Shown here piece after piece: positions 1 through 6,945 of a stretch of DNA of 13,144 nucleotides. Position numbers and translations under genes: made by a program. The notes beneath the pieces are model-generated. The model was not told where the DNA came from. It searched no databases and was given only the letters and a program-made list of their open reading frames with translations. Source of the DNA: a bacterium. GTDB lineage: Bacteria > JAHJDO01. Numbering within the stretch: the first letter of the stretch is position 1; every line of letters begins with the position of its first letter. Location of the stretch: contig DAOVHI010000027.1 of NCBI GenBank assembly GCA_030671985.1, positions 1 to 13,144 on the forward strand. The letters run 5' to 3'.

Positions 1-700
1 AATCCATACAACGCGATTTTAATAAAGACTCTACAACCTGCATTGTCAATTTTATCTGACGAGCCACATCATCACGATACATACTCATTCCTTTTGTACT
101 TATACTGGCTGTTCCTGAAATGTATAAGAACCTGTGCGTGGGGCAGGTCGTTTCCACAGCCCGGCTGAAGGAACTTTTATAGTCAAGCGCTGGACATTGT
201 AAAGGAGAAGGAACTGTCTTAATACTAAATAGGTCTGTCTTAGGCTTAATCGCAATTGCAGAGACGATAAGCGCTGCGCCGAATGGGTTGGCTGAGCCAA
301 TACCGGTACTTGCCGGCACAAATTTTTTAAAAACACCATTTTCTGTCATGAACTTTGTGCGAACACGGTTAAACCCGTCATACCAGTCCAGAAGATGGTC
401 AAGAAAATACCATGTTCGTACTATATCCGTAAATTGCATATCGCACTGACTCAGCGCTGTATTCATGACTTGGAAAACAGAATGGGACTGATTTTCACGG
501 CTGGCTCCTTTATCTTGCGGCAGGATATTGCCTAACCAGCAATAGCGGGCATAATCATCTTCATACCACCTGCCAATAACCTGATTATCAATAACAATTG
601 GACTGGTATTTATCCCTGAAACTGCTATGGGCTGCATAGAAAGCAACTGCAAATTTAAAGCGTCGGCATTAGGATGTGTTTTAAGTTTTTTTGCATTCAT
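1..700 (-). CDS. Tandem Rid-domain (YjgF/YER057c/UK114 superfamily) protein, 3' end cut off
   Basis: An open frame of 233 codons starts with ATG at 700-698, about 8 bases after AAAGGGA, and runs off the left edge with no stop. Residues about 48-152 look like one Rid domain: the helix ends in TDIVRTWYFLD (91-101), then FNRVRTKF (110-117), a PASTGIG loop (129-135) and the last strand GAALIVSAIAIK (141-152). A second Rid domain begins near residue 188 with FLYISGTASIS and its helix near 211-229. No signal peptide is visible, so it is probably cytoplasmic, unlike the secreted products encoded just before it. The Arg and Glu used by RidA imine deaminases are absent from the first domain (Ser131 and Ser147 lie in those places). 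Two fused Rid-fold domains also occur in chorismatases (FkbO/Hyg5/XanB2), but I cannot assign that activity. Family is fairly sure; function is unknown. Confidence 0.8.
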   Translation of the reverse strand, partial: MNAKKLKTHPNADALNLQLLSMQPIAVSGINTSPIVIDNQVIGRWYEDDYARYCWLGNILPQDKGASRENQSHSVFQVMNTALSQCDMQFTDIVRTWYFLDHLLDWYDGFNRVRTKFMTENGVFKKFVPASTGIGSANPFGAALIVSAIAIKPKTDLFSIKTVPSPLQCPALDYKSSFSRAVETTCPTHRFLYISGTASISTKGMSMYRDDVARQIKLTMQVVESLLKSRCMD

Positions 701-724
701 AGAGTTATCCCTTTCTAATTATTA

Positions 725-2962
725 TTATTCAACTATTTCAAATGGAATAGCAGGCGCGGTAATGATATATTTTTGTTTATTCAGTCTGGTAATGCCTGTC
801 AGGATCAAATTGCTCTTTAAGCCGATCGCAACGTCATTATTTGCCTTAATAGTAATCTTGCTTGTGACTTTGTTGCGTCTGAACCCGGACTTGGACATTG
901 TTATGCCTTGAGGCGGATCTTTTAATCGCAATCTTATGCCGCGAACGTTGCTTGAATGGCGAATTACATTGACAACAACAGTAGCCACGCCATTGCGGCG
1001 GATTTTAAGCTTGTCGTTAGTCATAACATCAGCAGAAAGAGTAAACACAGCCGGAGTTACCAAAACAAACAACTTTTGGGTTGAAACTAAATGTCTGTAG
1101 AGAAATGCCTGCATCGTATCGTCGGCAGGGACAGCATAACGATTATATTCTTGTCCTCCAATTACAGCTGTACCAGTTATCTTAGGAAAGATAATTCTCT
1201 GCGGAATGTCAGCCGAAGCCGTGATTGTTATATCTGCTTTGTCTTCTTTATCCGCAATCACAGCATTGTCAATGGAAAGACCTTTAGTCTCGTCTGCCAC
1301 AGAAAGCTTTATCGCTCCGTCAAAACCGTCTTTACGCAGAGCATGCACAGTCATAGCTGCACTACTGCCGGACGCTACAGTAATGATGGATGGGACAATA
1401 CGTAGTTGGAAATCGGGCCGTTTTTGACTAAGCCGCAGACGATAAGCATGCTTAATGCTGCCGTTATTCTGAATATCTCCAATCCGAACAAAATAAGTTC
1501 CATCAGCCGGAAGTTTATAAGTCAGGTAAGAATCCGCGTGATGTGTCATTAGACCAGCGCCTTTGTCCTCGTAATCATCGTTCATTTGAAGTTGTTTGCC
1601 GCTGCTGTCTGTTAGTTTAAGAATAGAATCAATGGGTGAATTGAGCCGTCTGGCATAAACTTCAGCTATGATTTCCTGACCAGCTTTTCCTGTAAAAGCA
1701 AATGCGTCCCAGTCGCCAGATACCTGAATACGACCATTGACTATAATCGGAAGCGAGACGGATTGTGCCTCTTGTTGGTTATTGTTCGGCTCAGATTCAT
1801 ATTTTTCAGGTAATGTATTAACATCAAGCCGTATAGGATTGGAAATAAGTCCATTCTTGCATTTTAATGTCATATCTTTGAAAGAAGCTTCATTACCCAT
1901 ATTGCACATGAGACAGGTGACAGGCAGGTTTTTCCCAAATAGCTCTACAAAAACTTTATTCCCGACAGTTCCCCCAAGAGGAAAATGGCTGGTAATAAAT
2001 GGCAGCTGACCTACGGTTATACGGTAAACAAAATCTCTACGTCCGCGATAAATAGAGTCCCTGATCTCCAAAATATACTCGCCATCTTCAGGAACATCAT
2101 AAAACAAAACTGGATCAGGATTGAATTCATAGTCATCCACATAGCCCACTTCTTTACCTGTAGCGTCAAGCAGCGATACTACAGCCTGAAACCAGCCGGG
2201 CACCGCATCGGCTAAATAAGGCACAAGAGCTCTGGCTTTAGTTTCAAAAACAAGGGTTTGTCCTTTTTTGGCTCTTATCCTGAAACGGTCAATATCACCA
2301 GGCATAATCTGTCCGTTAATCAACAGAGGAAATGGTGATAATACTGCAACGTCAGGTTTCCTGTCATTTGGCTCTTTTTCCATGTATTCAGGCAGATTAC
2401 CAACATAAAAAATAACAGAATTGGACACTCCTGCTGAAGTAAGAAGACGCAATTCCCGCTGACCAGGCTTCGCATCGGCAGAAATAGACAATCGCAAAAT
2501 AACAGCCTCTTCAATCCGAGCGTTAGGGTTCTTTAAAGTTCTCCTTTTTTTTCTCAAAGTTGTTTTAATTGATATTTTTCCCCCGTCCATATTCTCTATC
2601 CAAGTTATAAAACTTATTGCTTTTTTTTTCTTATCAGAAGATTTGGTTATATCAATCATTTTCATAATCTGATTGCCATCCGTTTTATTTTGTTTGATCT
2701 TTTCTTGAGCAAATTTAATTCTCGAAAGTGTTTCAGGTAAAATATGCTCAAGTATTTCGGCCTTAACACCTCCGCCTGTTATATGAATAGCGTAAACTTT
2801 GTAAAAATGCTGACCGCCAATCTCTGCCTTAAAAGTGGTGTTTTGCTGTCCTCCTGCAGGATAAACACAGTCAATATGCGGCGGTTTGGCGGCTTGCGCG
2901 CAATACGGAGAGACAAGTAAAAATAAAAATATAATCTGCATAATACATCTGCTTGATTTCAT
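725..2962 (-). CDS. Secreted protein with two PPC (pre-peptidase C-terminal) domains
   Basis: The product has 745 residues and opens with a Sec signal peptide: basic start, hydrophobic residues 9-17, likely cleavage after AQA at 22-24. No lipobox is seen. A beta-rich region with an inserted lysine-rich stretch (about 80-150) precedes an SNSVIFYVGNLPE segment (180-192). Two PPC domains follow, each introduced by an E-x-EPN(N/D) motif: about 195-317 (EPND 197-200) and 389-512 (EPNN 391-394). They contain the typical GDIDRF (222-227) and GDWDAFAF (416-423) strands and DGxYxxxI(R/G)D ends. The remainder (518-745) looks like two Ig-like beta domains. No peptidase motif is present, so this is probably a binding or scaffold protein outside the cytoplasm. 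PPC proteins of this build usually neighbour DUF1501 and DUF1549/1553 genes in PVC bacteria, as here. The gap to the gene before it is 13 bases; GAGG lies 11 bases ahead of the ATG. Confidence 0.85.
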   Translation of the reverse strand: MKSSRCIMQIIFLFLLVSPYCAQAAKPPHIDCVYPAGGQQNTTFKAEIGGQHFYKVYAIHITGGGVKAEILEHILPETLSRIKFAQEKIKQNKTDGNQIMKMIDITKSSDKKKKAISFITWIENMDGGKISIKTTLRKKRRTLKNPNARIEEAVILRLSISADAKPGQRELRLLTSAGVSNSVIFYVGNLPEYMEKEPNDRKPDVAVLSPFPLLINGQIMPGDIDRFRIRAKKGQTLVFETKARALVPYLADAVPGWFQAVVSLLDATGKEVGYVDDYEFNPDPVLFYDVPEDGEYILEIRDSIYRGRRDFVYRITVGQLPFITSHFPLGGTVGNKVFVELFGKNLPVTCLMCNMGNEASFKDMTLKCKNGLISNPIRLDVNTLPEKYESEPNNNQQEAQSVSLPIIVNGRIQVSGDWDAFAFTGKAGQEIIAEVYARRLNSPIDSILKLTDSSGKQLQMNDDYEDKGAGLMTHHADSYLTYKLPADGTYFVRIGDIQNNGSIKHAYRLRLSQKRPDFQLRIVPSIITVASGSSAAMTVHALRKDGFDGAIKLSVADETKGLSIDNAVIADKEDKADITITASADIPQRIIFPKITGTAVIGGQEYNRYAVPADDTMQAFLYRHLVSTQKLFVLVTPAVFTLSADVMTNDKLKIRRNGVATVVVNVIRHSSNVRGIRLRLKDPPQGITMSKSGFRRNKVTSKITIKANNDVAIGLKSNLILTGITRLNKQKYIITAPAIPFEIVE

Positions 2963-2975
2963 TAATTTATAATCC

Positions 2976-4289
2976 TCATTTCATTATTTCTTTGAGACGT
3001 CCGCCACCCTTAACTTTCTTTGGGTCAGGCGTTAAACGAACACATAATCCCTCCGGATGAGGCAGAAATCCATCAGGGTCTATACCTAACAGTTCATACA
3101 TACTGCCTATCAGATCCCACGGGTAGACAGGTCTCTCTTTTACATTTATGCCTTTTTCGTCCGAAGCGCCGACAACCTGTCCACCGAGGAAACCTCCTCC
3201 CGCAACTAGAGTTGAGAACACATTGCCCCAATGACTTCGCCCTCCATTCCATGGCGCATCCCAGTCAACTTTTGGTCCACGTCCAAATTCACCGCTGCAC
3301 CAGACAATAGTAGTGTCCAGTAGCCCACGATCAGACAAATCCTGTAAAAGAACAGCCAGACCTCTGTCCAGTTCAGGCATCATCTTGTTCATAGCCTGAA
3401 AGTGCTGTTTATGCGTATCCCACCCTTTATAATTTATAGTTACAAAAGGAACTCCGCTTTCAACTAACCGACGCGCTAGCAAACAGGATTGACCAAAGGT
3501 ATTACGGCCATATTTCTCCCTTATATCTTCATCTTCAGTGGAAAGGTCAAAAACCTTTCCTTCATCACCTAAAATCAATTCATATGCTTTTTGTTCATAC
3601 TCATCCACCTTCCTGAACAGTGGATTATCTTTCATTTTCCGACCAAGTGTATCTAAATTATGAAGCAGGATGCGACGTTCTTTTTGACGTTTTTCACTTA
3701 TGCCCTTAGCAACAATTCCCTCTACTAAAAAAGGGTCTTTGTTCGGATCGCCGCCGGTACAAAAAGGCTTGTAACGCCGCCCCAAAAAACCAGCTTCGGA
3801 AAAACGACCCTGAGATGTAGTTATTGTAATATATGGCGGTAGCATACCTGTATATCCTGCATCATAGCCTTTATATAGACTGACAACCGCGCCAACAGAA
3901 GGATAAACTAGTCCGTCGCCGGGCATGCGGCCGGTCTGGACCATGTAACAAGCGGTTTCATGAGAATTTATGCCATGAGTCATACTTCGTATAATAGAAT
4001 ATTTATCCGCCTGCTGCGCCAGCAACGGTAGTTTCTGACCAATCTTAATACCGTTCACATTAGTTGCTATTGGTTCATTAAGAGGTCCGCAATAGTCATA
4101 GCCAGCACCAGGTTTTGGGTCAAAAGTATCCAGATGCGACGGTCCGCCCCAAAGCCAGATTTGGATAACAGACTTGGCTTTTGCCTGCTTAATATCAGCT
4201 TGAGCATCCAAACTCAACAAGTTAGACAGTATACAGATGACTGTGCCAAACAGCGTGCAACGCAGAAAAACATTATATTGCTTTTTCAT
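2976..4289 (-). CDS. DUF1501 family secreted protein (alkaline phosphatase/sulfatase-like fold)
   Basis: The 437-residue product matches DUF1501, a family related to the alkaline phosphatase superfamily whose substrate is unknown. Visible hallmarks are WLWGGPSHLDTFDPKP (45-60), SMTHGINSHE (102-111), GWDTH (289-293), GEFGR (333-337) and GRSHW (350-354); the Asp and His residues of these are the likely metal or catalytic ligands. Many family members carry a twin-arginine signal, but this one has a Sec-type signal: a basic start, a hydrophobic stretch at 12-27 and AQA at 29-31 before the mature part. Length is normal for the family. The start at 4289 follows AAAAAAGGAAACGCC, a good ribosome binding site. 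It sits 15 bases after the DUF1549/DUF1553 gene, its usual partner in PVC genomes, and 13 bases before the PPC gene. Family assignment is firm; enzymatic activity is not shown. Confidence 0.9.
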   Translation of the reverse strand: MKKQYNVFLRCTLFGTVICILSNLLSLDAQADIKQAKAKSVIQIWLWGGPSHLDTFDPKPGAGYDYCGPLNEPIATNVNGIKIGQKLPLLAQQADKYSIIRSMTHGINSHETACYMVQTGRMPGDGLVYPSVGAVVSLYKGYDAGYTGMLPPYITITTSQGRFSEAGFLGRRYKPFCTGGDPNKDPFLVEGIVAKGISEKRQKERRILLHNLDTLGRKMKDNPLFRKVDEYEQKAYELILGDEGKVFDLSTEDEDIREKYGRNTFGQSCLLARRLVESGVPFVTINYKGWDTHKQHFQAMNKMMPELDRGLAVLLQDLSDRGLLDTTIVWCSGEFGRGPKVDWDAPWNGGRSHWGNVFSTLVAGGGFLGGQVVGASDEKGINVKERPVYPWDLIGSMYELLGIDPDGFLPHPEGLCVRLTPDPKKVKGGGRLKEIMK

Positions 4290-4304
4290 TGGCGTTTCCT
4301 TTTT

Positions 4305-5876
4305 TTAGTGTCTAAACATAAACTCCTTGGTATTTATAAGCGCCCAAATCAGATCGCCGACAGCTTCACCTTTAGTCAAACCGGAGCAGTGAATATATTC
4401 CACTACAGTATTATGTTCCGTATCTGTGGGCAGACGCGATAGAATAGAAACATAAATTTGCTTAATAAGCCGATCATCGTTACGGAAGCTTTTTATCACT
4501 TTACGCAAGAAACTAGGTCTATAAATTTTATTTTGAATGTGAGTTGAATTAATAAAATGCAGGCGTTGCATCATTGAGAATTTGTTGTTTCTTTCCGATA
4601 AATATCCTGTATCTCGCGGAGGCCGTCCAAATAACGCCAAAAAAGAACTATCTATACTGCCGTCTGCCAGAGTAATAGTGCGCTGTTGAGGCGGAATAAA
4701 GGTAAAAGGTTCAGGGATAAGGCTAAAATAACTTTCCCTTGTCCCTGTAAGCTGGCAAACAGCGTCAATCAGCACTTCGGCGTCAAGCCGCCGCACCTGA
4801 TAATGAGAAAAATTAACTTTATCATCAGCATTGTAATTGTTAGGTATTGACGAAAGCTGATAAGTCGCTGAATTCAAGATCAAGCGGTAGATATGTTTCA
4901 GGTCATATTTGTGTTTTACAAGTTCTTTTGCCAGCCAGTTTAGAAGTTCCGGGTTCTGCGGCGGATTATCCGCTCGGATATCATCAGCCTCATGCACAAT
5001 TCCTCTACCCAATAGCCAGTACCAGATACGGTTAACAATGTTGTTGGCAAAATAAGGATTATCCTGAGCGGTCAGCCAATCGGCAAAAACTGCCCGCGGA
5101 TCAATATCCGGGTCAAGCTGTATTTTTTCTCCTAAGATATCGGTTTGCTGAGACTTGCCTGACGGATTATAATAGACAATCTCTTCTTTCCATTCCCCTG
5201 TTTTTTTATAGCCTATTTGGGAAAAGAAAGCAGTCATAGACAGACGCTGCGCATGAGTCCATTTTTGAGTACGCATACCCATGAAAATCAAAGCTGCTGT
5301 CTCAGCTATTTTCTGCGGCTCGTGCTGCGAACCTATCCTGTAAAAATTAACAGGCGGATCACGGAAATTACTTCCGCTTGAGACCAGTAATGTTCTGGCA
5401 AACAGGTCATATGGCATATTCTCTTTCAGGGATACTTTGATCCAGCGGTGGTAGGCTTGTACAGCATTGGGCCAGAGGTTACTTGGAAATTCAGATTTGA
5501 CCCGCAGCAGATCACACCACTTCATAGACCAGTAATCAGAATATTCTTCCCGCTCCAGCAGTTTATCAATCACCAGACGTCTCTTCTCAGGGTTACGATC
5601 CGATAAAAATGACCAGACTTCCTTTGCCCGAGGTAAAGTTCCGATTACATCCAGATAAACACGGCGCAAAAAGACTTCATCAGAACATTCATCAGATGGC
5701 TGAATACCCAACTTTTTAAGCCGAGCCAACACCATTTCATCAATGCGGTTATTTGCTTTCATTACGTATAGATGGGCAGGAATCTGCGTGTTTGCAACCC
5801 CATCGTGCTGCTCTAAGCCACGCGCAGTAATAAGGAACATAATTAAAAATACCCAAAAAGTTACTTTAACTCTCAT
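4305..5876 (-). CDS. DUF1549-DUF1553 (PSCyt2-PSD1) secreted protein lacking the CxxCH haem site
   Basis: From the ATG at 5876 the product has 523 residues. I chose this start because it gives a Sec-like signal peptide (MRVKV then a hydrophobic run to about residue 18) and lies 4 bases after the previous stop, with AAGGA about a turn of helix upstream; the frame stays open to 6026, but that extension overlaps the DUF3106 gene and is not needed. DUF1549 covers about 44-220 (FLRRVYLDVIGTLP 69-82, KWCDLLRVK 119-127). DUF1553 covers about 258-500 (PRAVFADWLT 260-269, NNIVNRIWYWLLGRGIV 278-294, LILNSATYQLS 332-342, FGRPPRDTG 416-424). Most DUF1549 proteins have a CAQCHxHP-like haem motif before the AAFF segment; here the region reads MGMRTQKWTHAQRLSMTAFF (199-218) with no Cys. 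There is also no PSCyt1 domain. Family function is unknown. Confidence 0.88.
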   Translation of the reverse strand: MRVKVTFWVFLIMFLITARGLEQHDGVANTQIPAHLYVMKANNRIDEMVLARLKKLGIQPSDECSDEVFLRRVYLDVIGTLPRAKEVWSFLSDRNPEKRRLVIDKLLEREEYSDYWSMKWCDLLRVKSEFPSNLWPNAVQAYHRWIKVSLKENMPYDLFARTLLVSSGSNFRDPPVNFYRIGSQHEPQKIAETAALIFMGMRTQKWTHAQRLSMTAFFSQIGYKKTGEWKEEIVYYNPSGKSQQTDILGEKIQLDPDIDPRAVFADWLTAQDNPYFANNIVNRIWYWLLGRGIVHEADDIRADNPPQNPELLNWLAKELVKHKYDLKHIYRLILNSATYQLSSIPNNYNADDKVNFSHYQVRRLDAEVLIDAVCQLTGTRESYFSLIPEPFTFIPPQQRTITLADGSIDSSFLALFGRPPRDTGYLSERNNKFSMMQRLHFINSTHIQNKIYRPSFLRKVIKSFRNDDRLIKQIYVSILSRLPTDTEHNTVVEYIHCSGLTKGEAVGDLIWALINTKEFMFRH

Positions 5877-5880
5877 CGGT

Positions 5881-6429
5881 TTATCTTTTCCTTCTTGTTC
5901 CTTTGCGCTGAACAGTGTCTCTGTTTTTGCGAGTGTCAGTTCGACTTCTACGTTTATCGACACCGAAATTTGTTTTTTTAATACCCGCATCATTCTGTCT
6001 GTAATTTGACATTTTCTTAAGAACATTAATTCTTCTATCTAGTTTTTCTGCTTTATTCCTGTTACCTGTGCGAGTAGCTTTCTCTCTGAGATTTTGAAGC
6101 CTCTCAATACGCTTACTAATTAGTTCTTTCTTTTTCTCAACTGATAATGACCGCCATTTTTTGTGCCTGTTAATCAGATTTCTTCTTTGTTCTTTAGGCA
6201 GGTTTTTGAAGGTTTTATATGTTTTTATAATTTTATTTCTCTTTTCCTGCGGCATGCTTTTCCATGTTTTATATTTTCTTCTGAGTTGTTTTTTCTCCTG
6301 AATAGAGAGTTTTTGCCATTTTCTGTAATTTGTATTAAAATTTTCTTTTGCAGTAATAGACTGACTGAAAGAAGAAATTAGTATAATTAGTAAAAAATAT
6401 TTAACCGGTTTTTTGAATTTAGTCCACAT
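5881..6429 (-). CDS. DUF3106-type highly basic periplasmic repeat protein
   Basis: The 182-residue product starts with a signal peptide (basic MWTKFKKPVK, hydrophobic 11-21, likely cleavage after A27). Four tandem repeats of exactly 18 residues follow at 35-52, 53-70, 71-88 and 89-106, each of the form (Y/H)-+-x-(W/F)-+-x-(L/M)-(S/P)-x-E++-x-(L/I). The pattern fits DUF3106 proteins. The rest (107-182) is a Lys/Arg-rich, probably disordered tail ending in RRKR. The protein is strikingly basic, so binding an acidic partner such as polyanion, nucleic acid or an acidic protein tail is possible. It starts 2 bases after the anti-sigma stop (TAATAATG), so translation is probably coupled, and ends 4 bases before the DUF1549 gene. 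Small exported proteins placed after sigma/anti-sigma pairs often modulate sensing; that role is inference here. Confidence 0.75.
   Translation of the reverse strand: MWTKFKKPVKYFLLIILISSFSQSITAKENFNTNYRKWQKLSIQEKKQLRRKYKTWKSMPQEKRNKIIKTYKTFKNLPKEQRRNLINRHKKWRSLSVEKKKELISKRIERLQNLREKATRTGNRNKAEKLDRRINVLKKMSNYRQNDAGIKKTNFGVDKRRSRTDTRKNRDTVQRKGTRRKR
6112..6327 (-). repeat. Four tandem 18-codon repeats in the DUF3106-type gene
   Basis: Residues 35-106 divide into four units of exactly 18 residues without gaps: YRKWQKLSIQEKKQLRRK, YKTWKSMPQEKRNKIIKT, YKTFKNLPKEQRRNLINR and HKKWRSLSVEKKKELISK. The units are diverged at the DNA level, so this is an old protein repeat rather than a fresh duplication. 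An aromatic residue at unit positions 1 and 4 and Leu/Met at position 7 suggest short paired helices. Confidence 0.85.
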
Positions 6430-6431
6430 TA

Positions 6432-6887
6432 TTAGATCTCCACAGATTCTTCTTTTACAACAGGCAGATCCGTAAGCAAATCCAGATTCTCAAGAATTTC
6501 CAGATTTTCTAACATCTCTATATTTTTAACGATTTCTTTATCATGTGAGTTTGGCAGGTAATCTTTATAAAATAGGCTGAATACCAAGAGCACAGCCGCT
6601 ACCATTACAGGTGACCATCTAAAAAGAAACCTGTTCCATGAAAAGACATTCGGAAATTTATCAAGCTCTTCCGATTCCGTCTTTTCCCAGAATTCAGCTC
6701 GTGCTTCTTTTGAAGGCTTTATCGTTTCCAGCTTATTCAGCAAATTCCATGCATTAGCCAGGAGTTTCGCTTCCGAACTGCATTCAGAACAAGTTGACAG
6801 ATGTTGTCTTACCAATTCTTCTTTTTCTTGCTCAAGTTCACTATCCAGAAATCCCGGAAGTAATTTTTTGATTTTCAAGCAATTCAT
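6432..6887 (-). CDS. Membrane anti-sigma factor with zf-HC2 zinc finger
   Basis: The 151-residue product has the zinc-binding anti-sigma (ZAS, zf-HC2) arrangement: Cys3, then His29-x3-Cys33-x2-Cys36 in HLSTCSEC. This cytoplasmic domain normally holds an ECF sigma factor against the membrane. One transmembrane helix follows at about 91-107 (WSPVMVAAVLLVFSLFY), then a short tail of about 44 residues on the outside. The tail is acidic and has three six-residue repeats at 124-141 (EMLENL, EILENL, DLLTDL). The gene follows its sigma factor by 58 bases, the usual order of cognate pairs. The start is fixed by a strong GGAGGGAG 8 bases ahead of the ATG. The signal that releases the sigma factor cannot be read from the sequence; the outer tail and the next gene's product are the natural candidates for sensing. 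Confidence 0.88.
   Translation of the reverse strand: MNCLKIKKLLPGFLDSELEQEKEELVRQHLSTCSECSSEAKLLANAWNLLNKLETIKPSKEARAEFWEKTESEELDKFPNVFSWNRFLFRWSPVMVAAVLLVFSLFYKDYLPNSHDKEIVKNIEMLENLEILENLDLLTDLPVVKEESVEI
6465..6518 (-). repeat. Three 6-codon Leu/Glu/Asn repeats in the anti-sigma tail
   Basis: Residues 124-141 read as EMLENL, EILENL and DLLTDL. The first two units are also similar at the DNA level (CT[CA]GAAAAT-like and CTTGAGAAT-like blocks). They lie beyond the transmembrane helix, so they should face the periplasm if the N-terminal zinc finger is cytoplasmic. Confidence 0.7.
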
Positions 6888-6910
6888 TACTTATACTCCC
6901 TCCATTTTTA

Positions 6911-6941
6911 TAGACACATAACTATTATAAAAGTTGTTACA
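6911..6941 (-). promoter_or_regulatory. Possible ECF-type promoter between sigma and anti-sigma genes
   Basis: The 58-base gap is long for this compact region. On the minus strand it holds TGTAAC (6941-6936), which resembles the AAC core of many ECF -35 elements, and TGTCTA (6916-6911) after 19 bases, resembling a TC-containing -10 element. A perfect TATAAT (6929-6924) lies between them and could instead serve a housekeeping promoter, although no good -35 box is seen for it. The spacing is longer than usual. Weak evidence only. Confidence 0.25.
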
Positions 6942-6945
6942 AAAC

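Noticed and set aside
627-911. Plus-strand open frame with hydrophobic translation
   Set aside because: It is antisense to the Rid and PPC genes; the hydrophobic look comes from reading beta-strand codons on the wrong strand.
2888-2962. Lipoprotein signal in the PPC protein
   Set aside because: Cys21 is preceded by SPY rather than a lipobox (Leu at -3); signal peptidase I cleavage after AQA fits better.
5877-6026. N-terminal extension of the DUF1549-DUF1553 gene to 6026
   Set aside because: It would overlap the end of the DUF3106-type gene by 146 bases and bury the signal peptide that begins at ATG 5876.
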